Positions 8,531 through 18,536 of a stretch of 64,000 bases of DNA are shown piece after piece. Position 1 is the stretch's first letter; every line of letters begins with the position of its first letter. The position numbers and the translations under genes are program-made. The stretch lies in the NCBI RefSeq assembly GCF_030056575.1, contig NZ_JASHHX010000015.1, positions 37,158 to 101,157 on the forward strand, in the 5' to 3' direction. The stretch comes from Rhodoblastus sp. 17X3. GTDB lineage: Bacteria > Pseudomonadota > Alphaproteobacteria > Rhizobiales > Beijerinckiaceae. The notes under the pieces were generated by a model. It ran no database searches and was not told the DNA's origin. It was given only the letters and a program-made list of their open reading frames with translations.

Positions 8531-9739
8531 TCAAACGCGTTCGATGACGGTCGCCGTGCCCATGCCGGCGCCGATGCAGAGTGTGACAAGGGCGAGCGTC
8601 TTGTCGGTGCGCTCCAGTTCGTCGAGCGCGGCGCCGAGGATCATCGCGCCTGTCGCGCCGAGCGGATGGCCCATCGCGATGGCGCCGCCGTTCGGATTGA
8701 CCTTTTCGGGGTCGAGGTCGAAGGCCTGCAGATAGCGCAGCACGACAGCGGCGAAGGCCTCGTTGATCTCGATGAGGTCGATGTCCTTGAAGGACAAGCC
8801 GCTGCGGGCGAACAATTTGTGCGTGACGTCCACCGGGCCGGTCAGCATCAGCGCCGGCTCCGAGCCGATATTGGCGAAGGCCCGGATCTTGCCGCGCGGC
8901 TTGCAGCCGAGCATGGCGGCGGCGTCCTTGTTGCCGATCAGCACGGCCGAGGCGCCGTCGACGACGCCGGAGGAATTGCCGGCGTGGTGGACATGGTTGA
9001 CGCGCTCGATCTCGGGATGGGCCTGGATCGCCACGGCGTCGAAACCGCCCTGTTCGCCCATCATCTGGAAGGAGGGCTTGAGCGCGCCGAGCGACTGCAT
9101 GTCCGCGCTGGGCCGCATGTGCTCGTCGCGGTCGAGCAGCGCTATGCCATTGCAATCCTTCACCGGCGCGATCGATTTGTTGAAGCGTCCCTCGTCCCAG
9201 GCGCGCGCCGCGCGCTTCTGGCTCTCGACGGCGTAGGCGTCGCAGGCCTCGCGCGAAAAGCCATATTTGGTGGCGATGAGATCGGCCGAGACCCCCTGCG
9301 GCATGAAATAGCTCGGCACAGCGATGGACGGATCGACCGGCCAGGCGCCGCCCGAGGCGCCGATCCCGAGACGGCTCATGGCCTCGACGCCGCCGGCCAC
9401 GGCGACGTGCTGCTGGCCCGAGATGACCTGGGCGGCGGCGAAATTCACGGCGTCGAGGCCCGAGGCGCAGAAACGGTTGATCTGCAGGCCGGGAACCTTG
9501 TCGCCATAGCCCGCCGCGAGCGCCGCGGCGCGGCCGATATTGCCGCCGGCCTCGCCGACCGGATCAACGCAGCCGAGGATGACGTCCTCGACGACGGAGG
9601 GGTCGGGCAGGGAGCGTTCGCGCAGGGAAGTCAGCGCGCTGACCGCGAGGCCCAGGGTCGAGACCTCATGCAGCGCGCCGTCAGGCTTTCCGCGCCCGCG
9701 CGGCGTGCGAACAGCGTCATAAATGAAAGCTTCCGTCAT
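8531..9739 (-). CDS. fadA: Acetyl-CoA C-acyltransferase (thiolase)
   Basis: Thiolytic cleavage of 3-ketoacyl-CoA. A 402-residue thiolase: the acyl-accepting cysteine is in [15 protein letters not shown] (about residue 90), the GHPLGATGA histidine block is near residue 355, and the second catalytic cysteine lies in [11 protein letters not shown] close to the C-terminus. Starts [15 protein letters not shown], a normal thiolase N-terminus. Lies 54 bp after the acyl-CoA dehydrogenase and is followed by the repeat-laden gap before the FadB-type gene. These proteins are usually annotated as acetyl-CoA acetyltransferase; within this operon the 3-ketoacyl-CoA thiolase role is the natural one. Confidence 0.95.
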   Translation of the reverse strand: MTEAFIYDAVRTPRGRGKPDGALHEVSTLGLAVSALTSLRERSLPDPSVVEDVILGCVDPVGEAGGNIGRAAALAAGYGDKVPGLQINRFCASGLDAVNFAAAQVISGQQHVAVAGGVEAMSRLGIGASGGAWPVDPSIAVPSYFMPQGVSADLIATKYGFSREACDAYAVESQKRAARAWDEGRFNKSIAPVKDCNGIALLDRDEHMRPSADMQSLGALKPSFQMMGEQGGFDAVAIQAHPEIERVNHVHHAGNSSGVVDGASAVLIGNKDAAAMLGCKPRGKIRAFANIGSEPALMLTGPVDVTHKLFARSGLSFKDIDLIEINEAFAAVVLRYLQAFDLDPEKVNPNGGAIAMGHPLGATGAMILGAALDELERTDKTLALVTLCIGAGMGTATVIERV

Positions 9740-9793
9740 GACGTTTCCTCGTTGGAATGATCTTTTCTTCTGCGCCTGAACTGGCGGACCGCC

Positions 9794-11581
9794 TCAGAAC
9801 AGGTCGGCCGGCAGGCTCATCACATTGGCGGCGCCGCTGGTGATGCGGGCGAGGCGCAGGGCCGTCTCCGGCAGGATGCGCTGGACATAGAACGCCGCGC
9901 AAGCCTTCTTCGCATTCATGAAATCGGCCCGGCCGGGGTCGGCGTCGGCATGGGCGGCCTGCGCCATCTGCGCCCACATGTAGCCGAACATCACCAGACC
10001 CATCAGATGCATGTAATCGGTCGCGGCGGCGCCGGCGTTGTCGGGCGCGGCCATGGCGTTCTGCATCAGCCAGAGCGTCGCCTGCTGCAAATGGCCGAGG
10101 CTGGCGCTCAGGGGGGCGAGCAAGGGCTTGAGGTTTTCATCCGTGTCATGCGCCTTGGCGTAGGCGCCGATCTCGCCGAGCAGGGCCATGATCGCGCGGC
10201 CGCCATTGGCCGGCAGCTTGCGGCCGACGAGATCGAGCGCCTGGATGCCATTGGCGCCTTCGTAGATCATGGCGATGCGGGCGTCGCGGACGAACTGCTC
10301 CATGCCCCATTCGACGATATAGCCATGGCCGCCAAACACCTGCTGGGCCTTGACGCAATTGTCGAAGCCGCGGTCGGTCAGCACGCCCTTGATCACCGGG
10401 GTGAGCAAAGCGAGCATGTCGGAAGCCTTTTCCCGCGCCTTGGCGTCCGGACTGCGATGGGCGATGTCGCTCTGCAACGCGGCCCAATAGGCGAGCGCGC
10501 GGCCGGCTTCGTTGAAGGCGCGGATTTCCAGAAGGGTGCGGCGGATGTCGGGATGAACCATCAACGGATCGGCGGGCTTTTCAGGATTTTTTGCGCCGGT
10601 GAGGGCCCGGCCCTGCAGGCGGTCGCGGGCGTAGGCGAGGGCGTTCTGATAGGCGACTTCCGATTGCGCCTGACCTTGCAGGCCGACCATCAGGCGCGCC
10701 TCGTTCATCATCACGAACATGGCGTTGAGGCCGCGATTCTCCTCGCCGACCAGCCAGCCGACCGCGCCGTCATAATTCATCACGCAGGTCGAATTGGCGT
10801 GGATGCCCATCTTGTGCTCGATCGAGCCGCAGGAAACGGCGTTTTTCGCGCCGGGATTTCCGTCGGCGTCGGGCAGGAATTTCGGCACGACGAAGAGCGA
10901 GATGCCCTTCACGCCGGCGGGGGCGCCCTCGATGCGGGCGAGCACCAGATGGACGATGTTTTCGGCAAGGTCGTGCTCGCCGGCGGAAATGAAGATTTTC
11001 TGGCCAGTGAGGGCGAAGCTGCCGTCCTCGCGCCGCGCCGCCTTGGTCTTGAGCAGGCCGAGATCCGTGCCGCAATGCGGCTCGGTCAGATTCATGGTGC
11101 CGGTCCAGCGGCCTTCGAGCATTTTCGGAGCGTAAAGCTGCTTCTGCTCTTCCGAGCCATGGGTCAGAAGGGCGGCGACGGCGCCCGCGGTCAGGCCGGG
11201 ATACATCGAGAAAGCCATGTTGGCGGCGATGAAATATTCGCCGACCGCCGCAGAGAGCGCATAGGGCAGGCCCTGGCCGCCATATTCGGGATCAAAGGCG
11301 AGGCCGATCCAGCCGCCGCCGGCATAGGCGTCGAAAGCCGCCTTGAAGCCCTTGGGCGCCGTCACGGAGCCGTCGTCGTTGCGGCGGCAGCCTTCCTGGT
11401 CGCCGGACAGGTTGAGCGGCTGCAATTGCTCTTCGGCGAGCTTGGCGGCTTCTTCCAGCACCGCCGCGACAATGTCGGGCGAGGACTCTGCAAATCCGGC
11501 GAGGTTGCCGTGTTCGTGCATGCGGAACACGTCGTTGAGCAGGAAAAGCGAATCGGCGACGGGAGCCTTGAAGCTCGGCAT
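9794..11581 (-). CDS. Acyl-CoA dehydrogenase, large type with C-terminal domain
   Basis: FAD enzyme introducing the alpha-beta double bond, the first step of beta-oxidation. 595 residues, the length of the large acyl-CoA dehydrogenase class rather than the ~390-residue type. It begins MPSFKAPVADSLFLLNDVF and contains WTGTMNLTEPHCGTDLGL and LTGQKIFIS (FAD/substrate-binding region), VGLQGQAQSEVAYQNALAYARDR, and VFGGHGYIVEWGMEQFVRDARI. An extra C-terminal acyl-CoA dehydrogenase domain ends near LPADLF. The start is taken at MPSFKAP; 15 further codons upstream are open but unlike the family. First gene of the operon with a good promoter just upstream. Confidence 0.94.
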   Translation of the reverse strand: MPSFKAPVADSLFLLNDVFRMHEHGNLAGFAESSPDIVAAVLEEAAKLAEEQLQPLNLSGDQEGCRRNDDGSVTAPKGFKAAFDAYAGGGWIGLAFDPEYGGQGLPYALSAAVGEYFIAANMAFSMYPGLTAGAVAALLTHGSEEQKQLYAPKMLEGRWTGTMNLTEPHCGTDLGLLKTKAARREDGSFALTGQKIFISAGEHDLAENIVHLVLARIEGAPAGVKGISLFVVPKFLPDADGNPGAKNAVSCGSIEHKMGIHANSTCVMNYDGAVGWLVGEENRGLNAMFVMMNEARLMVGLQGQAQSEVAYQNALAYARDRLQGRALTGAKNPEKPADPLMVHPDIRRTLLEIRAFNEAGRALAYWAALQSDIAHRSPDAKAREKASDMLALLTPVIKGVLTDRGFDNCVKAQQVFGGHGYIVEWGMEQFVRDARIAMIYEGANGIQALDLVGRKLPANGGRAIMALLGEIGAYAKAHDTDENLKPLLAPLSASLGHLQQATLWLMQNAMAAPDNAGAAATDYMHLMGLVMFGYMWAQMAQAAHADADPGRADFMNAKKACAAFYVQRILPETALRLARITSGAANVMSLPADLF

Positions 11582-11630
11582 GGCGTTCTCCCAGGAAAAA
11601 ATGGTGGCGCGACTTGATTGCCGCATCCAT

Positions 11631-11666
11631 TAGTTCACATATAAACTATTATGCAGGACGAGGCAA
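11631..11666 (-). promoter_or_regulatory. Promoter of the beta-oxidation operon with overlapping dyad
   Basis: On the minus strand TTGCCT (complement of 11661-11666) and TATATG (complement of 11638-11643) are 17 bp apart, about 57 bp before the acyl-CoA dehydrogenase start. A TAGTT/AACTA dyad (11631-11635 and 11644-11648) straddles the -10. The motif ACTATTAyG at 11645-11653 also occurs on the minus strand at 12299-12307 before the MerR gene, which suggests the MerR protein binds both. Confidence 0.5.
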
Positions 11667-11751
11667 GAGGGCGCGACGCTTTTTCGCCCGGGCGCGCCGG
11701 AAGCGTCTTGCGGCCAACCAATCCGGGCCGCGCGATCTTGCCAGAATAGCC

Positions 11752-11778
11752 AAAAAAAAGGCCCGCGCGCGGCGGGCC
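11752..11778 (-). terminator. Rho-independent terminator of the MerR-family gene
   Basis: Stem GGCCCGC/GCGGGCC (11760-11766 and 11772-11778) with a 5-nt loop, followed on the minus strand by eight Ts (complement of 11752-11759). It separates the MerR gene from the downstream beta-oxidation operon. Confidence 0.85.
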
Positions 11779-11842
11779 GAGACGATTTTTTGAACTATTC
11801 GGCTGGCGCCGAAAATGGCGGCCGCCCGTGAAGGCGGGGCGC

Positions 11843-12259
11843 TCAGCTCGCGGCGCCGGTCAGGCGCTGATGCGTGGCGCGCAATTCGCAGATCGCCTGT
11901 TCGAGGTCCGCGCGGCGCTCTTCCAGATGGCGCAGTTGCGAGATCACCATTTTCTCGTCCAGGGCGAATTCGTCCGCCTTGGGCCGGCCTGGCTCGGCGT
12001 CCAGCAGATCGGAGATTTCCGTGAGGGTGAAGCCGAGATGCTTGCCCTTCAGGATCATCTGAAGGCGGTCCTTCTGGGTGGAATCATAGAAGCGGGCCGC
12101 GCCCCTGCGGACCGGAGCCAGCAGACCGCGCTGTTCATAGAAGCGCAAGGCGCGCAGCGTGACGCCATATATCCGCGAAAGCTCGCCAATGGTGAACAAT
12201 TCGGCTGTAGCGGCTTTGGGTTGCGGGAGTGTTTGCTGGCGTTGGGCGGAGGCGTTCAT
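11843..12259 (-). CDS. MerR-family transcriptional regulator
   Basis: A 138-residue DNA-binding protein. The winged-HTH region ELFTIGELSRIYGVTLRALRFYEQRGLLAP (about residues 20-50) is the MerR signature. It is followed by the RFYDSTQKDRLQMILKGKHLGFTLTEI helical region and a C-terminal dimerisation coiled coil (LRHLEERRADLEQAI). No cysteine cluster is present, so it is not a metal sensor. Members of this type next to acyl-CoA genes (LiuR-like) usually control branched-chain or fatty acid catabolism. Its place at the head of the beta-oxidation operon and the shared ACTATTAyG motif support that role, but this is inference. Confidence 0.9.
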   Translation of the reverse strand: MNASAQRQQTLPQPKAATAELFTIGELSRIYGVTLRALRFYEQRGLLAPVRRGAARFYDSTQKDRLQMILKGKHLGFTLTEISDLLDAEPGRPKADEFALDEKMVISQLRHLEERRADLEQAICELRATHQRLTGAAS

Positions 12260-12306
12260 GGGAGAGTCCTGAAATAGCGCGAATCACGACGTAACACACG
12301 TAATAG

Positions 12307-12334
12307 TTGTAACCTTGGTAATCTCAGGTTGCAA
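12307..12334. promoter_or_regulatory. Candidate MerR operator upstream of the MerR gene
   Basis: Inverted repeat TTGTAACCT / AGGTTGCAA (8 of 9 positions complementary) with a 10-bp spacer, in the divergent gap between the MerR gene and the PodJ-like gene. Just beside it, ACGTAA occurs twice (about 12289-12303). The total span of 28 bp fits a MerR-dimer operator; autoregulation is inferred. Confidence 0.5.
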
Positions 12335-12514
12335 TCGGGGTTGGCGGCCGCGCCGCGAGATTGTTTCAAAATTGGGCAGAATTAACCGGTTGTTTACCGA
12401 GAGAAACGAAAGTTAACGCGAAGGCCGCCGCGCTTCGCCGCATCCGATTCGCGCCTCGGCCGGGCCGACCGTCGCATGAAGCCGTTCATCCGGCGGATCA
12501 ACCGGGACTTGAAG

Positions 12515-15500
12515 ATGAGCAAAGCGGTTCCCTGGAGCATCAAAGGCGTTGATTTCGACGTGCGGGAAGCCGCCAAGGAGGCCGCGCGCCGCGACGGGGT
12601 CACGCTGGGGGAATGGATGAACAGGGCGATCGCCGACCGCGCCGCCGAGATCGGCGTCAGCGCGCAGGAATTTGACGCCGACGAGCGACTGGAGGCGGTC
12701 GCCGCCCAGCTCGCCCGCCTGAGCCGCGAAGCCGAGGGCGATGCGCCGCCGCGCCGCCGCGCCGAACCCGCCCGTCGCCAAGATCGCGAACGGGTGGAGC
12801 GCGAACGGATGGAGCGCGAGCGCGCGGCCGTCGCGCGAAACGAAGAAACCGATTGGGACGACGACCTGCTGCGCGACCGCGCCGCGCGCCGCCGCGCTTC
12901 GACGGAACGCACGCCCCCGCGCCCGGCGCCGCGCGACTTTTTCGCCCGCACCGAGGCCGAAGACGTCCGCCCGTCGCGCTCTTCCGCCGCCGCCGCGCCC
13001 GCTCCGGACGATGAAGACGCCGAAGAATACAGCAGCGGCTCCCTGGCCCGGCCCGCGCGCGCGGGCGCTCCGTCGAAAGCCGACGACCGTCTGCACATGC
13101 GGCTCGACGAGCGGCTGGCCGAGATCGAGCGCAGGCTGAAGCGTGACGAGAAGCAGGAAATCAAGCCGCTGCACGGGATGATCGCCTCGGTTCAGGACCG
13201 GCTTGGAGAAATCGAGACGCGGCTGACGAAGAGGGACCGCTTCGCCGACGATCGCCCCCTGCGGGGGGCGCTTGAGCGGCTTGAGGGGCGGATCGAGGCC
13301 ATGTCCCGCCGCAGCGAGGAAATGTCCCGCCGCAACGAGGAAACCGCCGACGAGGCTCCGCTGCGCCAGCTCGACGCGCGGCTCGCCGCCATTCTGTCTC
13401 AGCTCGAAAGGGTCGAGGCCAGCCCGCCCAGCGCCGCGCGCGAGGAACAATTCTCCCGTCTGGAAAAGCGTTTCGACGCTCTGCTGACGCGCCTCGACCG
13501 TCCCGCGCCCGCTGTCGCCGCGCCGCCGCGCCGGGGTCTCGATGACGCCGTCGCCGAAATCGCCGCGCGCCAGCGCGACCTCGATTCCGCCGTTTCGCGC
13601 GCGCCGCGCCCGCCGTCGCCGCAGCTCACCGCCATGCTCGACGAGCGTTTCGAAGCCCTCGCGCGCAAATTCGACCTCGCCGCCGCCAAGACCACGCCGC
13701 CTGTTCCGGCGGTGGCGGAGAAAGCGCGGATCGACCTGCTGCAGAATGGCATTCAGGCTTTGTCCGGCCGCATCGAGGACATGCGCAAGGATTTCACCGC
13801 CGCCGGCGCCCATTCGCGCGCCGCCCTGGAGACCTTGGCCCGCGATCTTTCGGGCCGCGTCGAAGCGGCGCTGGCCGCGCCCTCCGACGCCGGCGTCAAG
13901 GGCCTGGCGGAACTGCGCCGCGACATTTCCGTCCTGAGCCGCAGCCTCGGCGACGTCGCGCCGCGCGCCGCCGTCTCCGGTCTCGAAAACGCGATGCGCG
14001 ACCTCGCCAACCGCGTGGACGCCACGCGCGAGGCGATGCTTCGCGCCGCGAGCGCCCGTCCCGAGCCGACCTCGTCCGCCGAACTCGAAGCGCTCGGCAA
14101 GCAGGTGGCGGCGATGGGCCGGACCCTCGCCGATCTCGCGCCGCGCAGCCAGGTCAGCTCCCTTGAGAGCGCCGTTCGCGCCCTTTCCGCGCGCATAGAA
14201 CGCTCGCGCGACGAAGGCATGCGCGAGGTCGTGCTCGCCCCGATCGAATCCCTCGCCAGCGATGTGCGGCGCGCGCTCGCAGAAGCCGGGGCCTCCGCCA
14301 ATTTCGAGGGCGTCTCGCATCAATTGCAGGAGGTCGAGAGCAAGATCGAGCAATTGCGGCAGACCGGCGGCGCCGACCGCGCCGATTTCCTTCAGGTTTT
14401 CGACCAGTCCGAGCAGATCCGCGCCATGATCGCGCAGGCCATGGAGAAAATGGCCCCGATCGAGCGTCTGGAGCGTCAGGTCGCCGGTCTGGGCGAGCGG
14501 CTCGAAGACGTCGCGCGCCAGACCCGCGAAGCCAATGCGGCGCAAATCGCCTTACCCTGGGGCGAGATTGAATCGCGTCTGAACGATCTCGCCACGCGGA
14601 TCGACCGCGCGGCTTTCGAACGCGCCCCGCAGCCCGCCGTCGACGACGCGCGTTTCGACGACATCTCGCGGCGGCTTGAGGTGATGCACGAGGCGCTGGC
14701 CTCGCGCATCGACCGCGTGGCGCAGGATCGCGCGCCGGCGCCCATCGCCGACGACGGGCGTTTCGACGATATTGCCCGCCGGCTTGACGTCGTCCACGAG
14801 GCGCTGGCCTCGCGGATCGACCGAGCGGCGCTCGATCATGCGCCCGCGCCGGGGATCATCGACGATTCACGTCTGGATGATTTTTCGCGGCGGCTCGATT
14901 TCGTCCATCACGCGCTGGCCTCGCGGATCGACGACGCCGAAGCCGAAACGCGCGCCCACGCGCCGGAACTGGAATCGCTGCTGCGGGCGCTGTCCGAAAA
15001 GCTCGACGCCGGGCCCGCGCCGATGATCGGCGCGGAGGCGCTCGAATCGGTCGAGCGCCGCATGGCCGAGATTTCCAAGCGGCTTGAACATGGCGACACC
15101 GAAGCCGACCGCCGGCTGCAGCGCGCCATCGAGCAGATCACCGAGCGGCTCGACCTCGCCCGCGATCCCGAGAGCGAGGATCGCAACGCCCGCGAAATCG
15201 CGGACCTGCGGGAAAAGACCGAATCCTCGGACCGACGCGCCCAGCAAACCCTTTCCGCGGTGCATGAGACGCTTGAAAAGGTCGTCGATCGTCTGGCGAT
15301 GATCGAGGAAGACGTCATCGAGGCGCGCGGCGCCGCCGAAGCGGCCGCGCGGGCGCCCGCCACGCCGACGCAGGACGGACGGCCGCAACTGGACGTCCAT
15401 GACAATGATTTCCTGATGGAGCCGGGCGCCGGGCGTCCGGGCGAGCGTCAGGTCCATTCCCGCGCCTTCGCCTTGCGCGAACGGGATAAAATGGAGCCAG

Positions 15501-16882
15501 AAGACGCGGTTCTAGGATTGGGCGCGCGCGCCGAGGCCGCCGAGCAGGCCGAGGCCAAGCCGACACAGAGCAATTACATCGACGTCGCCCGCCGCGCGCT
15601 CGCCGCGCGCGTCGCGGCCGAGGCGGCGGAAAAATTCGACGCCGACAAGCAGCAGCGTCCGGGCGCGCCCACTCCCGCTCCCGCTTCCGCTTCCGTCGCG
15701 GAGGAAGCCTCCGCCCGTTTCGTCCGTCCGCTGAAGGTCAGCGGCAAGGGCGGCAGCCGCCGGATGCCGGCGCTGCTGTTCACGGCGGTTTCGGTGCTGT
15801 CCATTGGCGCCTATCAGGCCTATCGGCTTTTTGACAATTCCACGCCGCCGATGCAGGCCGTCCCCGAGCCGCACGTCGATAAGGTGCAGCCGGCTGCGCA
15901 GCCTCCGGCCCAGGCGCCTGCGCCCGCCGCTGACGCGTCGCCGGCCAAGCCTGCCGAATCCGCGGCGCCGCCCGCCACCGCCTTCCCGGCCGCGCCCGCG
16001 CCCGCCGCGCCCGGACCGCAGTCCTCGGCCGCGCCTGTCGCCATGCCGACCGCGACGCTCAACTCCGCGCCCATCATGCCGAGTTCGGTTCTGGCGCCCA
16101 AGAGCGCCAAGGGTTCCGACATCGGCAAGAGCGCGGGCCTGCCGGATCCGCTCGCGACCGGCGCCATTGGCGCGCGTCCCAATAGCTTGTCGTCAATTCA
16201 GGCCGGCGCCCAGGCGGTGGCCATCAAGGACATGGCCGAAAAGGGCGACCCGGCCGCGCAATTCGATTACGGCGCCCGGCTTGCCGAGGGCCGCGGCGTC
16301 AATCAGGACAAGGGCGCCGCAGTCGGCTGGTTCGAAAGGGCGGCGGCCCAGGGTCTGCCGCAGGCGCAATATCGCCTGGGCGCGATTTATGAAAAGGGCG
16401 TGGGCGCGCCGCGCGACCCGGCCAAGGCCCGCGATTATTATGAAAAAGCCGCCAACCAGGGCAATGTCCGCGCGATGCACAATCTGGCCGTGATCCTGGC
16501 CGAAGGCGTGGATGGCAAGCCCGATTACGCCGCCGCCGCCAACTGGTTCCGCCGCGCCGCAGAATATGGCGTGCGCGACAGCCAGTTCAATCTCGCCATT
16601 CTCTATGCGCGGGGCATGGGCGTGCCGCAAAACCTCGGACAGAGCTATCTCTGGTTCGCCGTCGCGGCCCAGCAGGGCGACGAGGACGCCGCCAGGAAGC
16701 GCGACGAGGTCGGCGCGCAGCTCGACGCCGCCGCTCTGGGCGCGGCGAAAAAGCAGGTCGCGGATTTCCACGCCAAGGCCCCGGCGCCGGCGGTCAACGA
16801 GCCGCCGTCCGCCACGGTCAGCCCGGGAGCGGCCGCCTCGGCCGTATCGGCCGCCGTCGGCAAGGCGCTCTCCAAGATCTGA
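12515..16882 (+). CDS. podJ: PodJ-like polar localisation protein (coiled-coil, single TM, Sel1 repeats)
   Basis: About 1455 residues. The N-terminus MSKAVPWSIKGVDFDVREAA...TLGEWMNRAI is the signature opening of alphaproteobacterial PodJ-type proteins. A very long charged region rich in arginine, glutamate and alanine with heptad character (about residues 70-880) forms coiled coils and includes three tandem 36-37-residue repeats. A single hydrophobic segment near residues 1084-1106 (PALLFTAVSVLSIGAYQAY) would place the following proline/alanine linker and the four or five Sel1 repeats (about 1240-1400) in the periplasm. PodJ organises the cell pole in Caulobacter and rhizobia. An upstream ATG at 12476 adds 13 residues; I prefer 12515 because family members start just before PWSxKG. 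Confidence 0.87.
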   Translation: MSKAVPWSIKGVDFDVREAAKEAARRDGVTLGEWMNRAIADRAAEIGVSAQEFDADERLEAVAAQLARLSREAEGDAPPRRRAEPARRQDRERVERERMERERAAVARNEETDWDDDLLRDRAARRRASTERTPPRPAPRDFFARTEAEDVRPSRSSAAAAPAPDDEDAEEYSSGSLARPARAGAPSKADDRLHMRLDERLAEIERRLKRDEKQEIKPLHGMIASVQDRLGEIETRLTKRDRFADDRPLRGALERLEGRIEAMSRRSEEMSRRNEETADEAPLRQLDARLAAILSQLERVEASPPSAAREEQFSRLEKRFDALLTRLDRPAPAVAAPPRRGLDDAVAEIAARQRDLDSAVSRAPRPPSPQLTAMLDERFEALARKFDLAAAKTTPPVPAVAEKARIDLLQNGIQALSGRIEDMRKDFTAAGAHSRAALETLARDLSGRVEAALAAPSDAGVKGLAELRRDISVLSRSLGDVAPRAAVSGLENAMRDLANRVDATREAMLRAASARPEPTSSAELEALGKQVAAMGRTLADLAPRSQVSSLESAVRALSARIERSRDEGMREVVLAPIESLASDVRRALAEAGASANFEGVSHQLQEVESKIEQLRQTGGADRADFLQVFDQSEQIRAMIAQAMEKMAPIERLERQVAGLGERLEDVARQTREANAAQIALPWGEIESRLNDLATRIDRAAFERAPQPAVDDARFDDISRRLEVMHEALASRIDRVAQDRAPAPIADDGRFDDIARRLDVVHEALASRIDRAALDHAPAPGIIDDSRLDDFSRRLDFVHHALASRIDDAEAETRAHAPELESLLRALSEKLDAGPAPMIGAEALESVERRMAEISKRLEHGDTEADRRLQRAIEQITERLDLARDPESEDRNAREIADLREKTESSDRRAQQTLSAVHETLEKVVDRLAMIEEDVIEARGAAEAAARAPATPTQDGRPQLDVHDNDFLMEPGAGRPGERQVHSRAFALRERDKMEPEDAVLGLGARAEAAEQAEAKPTQSNYIDVARRALAARVAAEAAEKFDADKQQRPGAPTPAPASASVAEEASARFVRPLKVSGKGGSRRMPALLFTAVSVLSIGAYQAYRLFDNSTPPMQAVPEPHVDKVQPAAQPPAQAPAPAADASPAKPAESAAPPATAFPAAPAPAAPGPQSSAAPVAMPTATLNSAPIMPSSVLAPKSAKGSDIGKSAGLPDPLATGAIGARPNSLSSIQAGAQAVAIKDMAEKGDPAAQFDYGARLAEGRGVNQDKGAAVGWFERAAAQGLPQAQYRLGAIYEKGVGAPRDPAKARDYYEKAANQGNVRAMHNLAVILAEGVDGKPDYAAAANWFRRAAEYGVRDSQFNLAILYARGMGVPQNLGQSYLWFAVAAQQGDEDAARKRDEVGAQLDAAALGAAKKQVADFHAKAPAPAVNEPPSATVSPGAAASAVSAAVGKALSKI
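14642..14970 (+). repeat. Three in-frame tandem repeats (~36-37 codons) in the PodJ-like gene
   Basis: Units begin at 14642, 14750 and 14861 (108 and 111 bp apart). Each encodes RFDD-like/SRRL-x-x-x-HEALASRIDR, ending in a short Ala/Pro linker. Conservation of DNA as well as protein suggests recent duplication inside the coiled-coil region. Confidence 0.8.
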
Positions 16883-16933
16883 CGGCGGTTCTCATTGATG
16901 AGAGCCGGTCAGGAGCATAAGGATCGGGCGGCG

Positions 16934-18229
16934 TCAGCCGCCCACGGAAATGCGGGTGATGTCCGCGCCGCAGCGGCTCAGCTTGCGCTCCAGCGCCTCG
17001 AAGCCGCGATCCAGATGATAGACGCGCTGGATCATGCTCTCGCCCTCGGCGACCAGAGCCGCGATCACCAGCGACACCGAGGCGCGCAGGTCCGTCGCCA
17101 TCACGGGCGCGCCTTTGAGCAGTGGCACGCCGTCAATGATCGCGCTGTCGCCTTCGAGCCGGATATGGGCGCCGAAGCGCGCCAGCTCCTGCACATGCAT
17201 GAAGCGATTTTCGAAAATCTTCTCGGTGATGCGCGACGCGCCTTCCGCGCGGGTCATCAGCGCCATGAACTGCGCCTGAAGATCGGTCGGGAAGCCGGGG
17301 AAGGGGGCGGTTTCGACGTCGACCGGGCGGATTCCATTGCCATTGCGCCAGACGCGTATGCCTTCGGGGCTGGACTCGACATGGGCGCCGGCCAGTTCAA
17401 GCGCGTCGAGCGCGGCCTGGAGATGTTCGGGTTGCGCGCCTTGAAGGAAGACGTCGCCGCCGGTCATCGCCGCCGCCATGGCGTAGGTGCCGGTCTCGAT
17501 GCGGTCCGGCAGCACACGATGCTTGGCGCCATTGAGGCGCGCCACGCCGTCGATCTCGATGGTCGAGGTCCCCGCGCCCCGGATTTTCGCGCCCATTTTC
17601 GTCAGCAGATCGGCGAGATCGCCGACTTCCGGCTCGCGCGCGGCATTGTGGATCACGGTCGTTCCGTGGGCCAGCGCGGCGGCCATCAGCGCGACATGGG
17701 TGCCGCCGACCGTGACTTTCGGGAAGTCGATCTCCCCGCCGCGCAGGCCCTTGGGCGCCTTGGCGACGACATAGCCGGCGTCGATCTCGATCGAGGCGCC
17801 GAGACGCTCCAGCGCCATGAGCAGCAGATCGACCGGGCGCGTGCCGATGGCGCAGCCGCCGGGCAGGGACACCCGCGCCTCGCCGCATCGCGCCAGCAGC
17901 GGCGCCACCACCCAGAAGCTCGCGCGCATGCGCGACACGAGATCATAGGGCGCGGTGGTGTCGACGATCTCTCGCGCGGTCATATGAACGGTCTGGCCGG
18001 AATCCGGGTCCTCGCCCTGCCTGCGGCCGTCGATGGAATAATCCACGCCGTGATTGGAAAGGATGCGGACGAGCAGGCTGACGTCCGCGAGTCGCGGCAG
18101 GTTCTCCAGCGTGACCGTGCGATCCGTCAGCAGCGAGGCGATCATCAGCGGCAGCGCCGCGTTCTTGGCTCCCGAAATCGGGATGATTCCGTTCAGCGTC
18201 TTGCCGCCGACAATGCGAATGCGATCCAT
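16934..18229 (-). CDS. murA: UDP-N-acetylglucosamine 1-carboxyvinyltransferase (MurA)
   Basis: Commits UDP-GlcNAc to peptidoglycan synthesis by transfer of enolpyruvate from PEP. 431 residues, starting [27 protein letters not shown], with the EPSP-synthase-like two-domain fold. The catalytic loop [15 protein letters not shown] retains the cysteine equivalent to Cys115 of E. coli, so the fosfomycin target residue is present. The open frame extends 93 codons upstream but the extension is arginine-rich and non-homologous. A 7-bp-arm hairpin (16926-16943) covers the stop codon. Convergent with the PodJ-like gene. Confidence 0.97.
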   Translation of the reverse strand: MDRIRIVGGKTLNGIIPISGAKNAALPLMIASLLTDRTVTLENLPRLADVSLLVRILSNHGVDYSIDGRRQGEDPDSGQTVHMTAREIVDTTAPYDLVSRMRASFWVVAPLLARCGEARVSLPGGCAIGTRPVDLLLMALERLGASIEIDAGYVVAKAPKGLRGGEIDFPKVTVGGTHVALMAAALAHGTTVIHNAAREPEVGDLADLLTKMGAKIRGAGTSTIEIDGVARLNGAKHRVLPDRIETGTYAMAAAMTGGDVFLQGAQPEHLQAALDALELAGAHVESSPEGIRVWRNGNGIRPVDVETAPFPGFPTDLQAQFMALMTRAEGASRITEKIFENRFMHVQELARFGAHIRLEGDSAIIDGVPLLKGAPVMATDLRASVSLVIAALVAEGESMIQRVYHLDRGFEALERKLSRCGADITRISVGG

Positions 18230-18347
18230 TACACCTCGCTCTGGCGCGGCGATAAGGCCGCGCAATGTTTGTCCAGCGCGAATCGCGCGTCTTCCGCGTC
18301 CACGCCTATGGCCGGAGATTGCGGCGGCGGCGCGGCGGCGGACGGCG

Positions 18348-18536
18348 CTAGGCCTCCTGAGGCCCGGAATCCTCGCTCGTTTCGGCCCGGCGTCCGCGCA
18401 CCTGCGCCTTGCGCCGTCGTAAATTCGCGCGCAAGGCGTCGGCGAGCCGCCGCTTCTCGGCCAGTTTCGCGGGCGAAAGAGCGGGCCGCGCCTCGGCGGG
18501 ACCGTCAACCGGCGCGGGCTTTTCTTCCTGATCCAT
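18348..18536 (-). CDS. Small basic conserved protein upstream of murA
   Basis: A 62-residue, highly charged protein (starting MDQEEKPAP, with [26 protein letters not shown] in the middle). It has no membrane segment or signal peptide. The central helix of alternating basic and hydrophobic residues resembles small uncharacterised alphaproteobacterial proteins. It lies 118 bp upstream of murA on the same strand. The GC and codon use agree with coding DNA, but I cannot assign a function. Confidence 0.6.
   Translation of the reverse strand: MDQEEKPAPVDGPAEARPALSPAKLAEKRRLADALRANLRRRKAQVRGRRAETSEDSGPQEA

Noticed and set aside
12413..14545. 710-codon minus-strand open frame opposite the PodJ-like gene
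   Set aside because: High GC content with a strong codon bias makes the complementary frame open. The plus-strand product has clear PodJ-type motifs, the minus-strand product has none.
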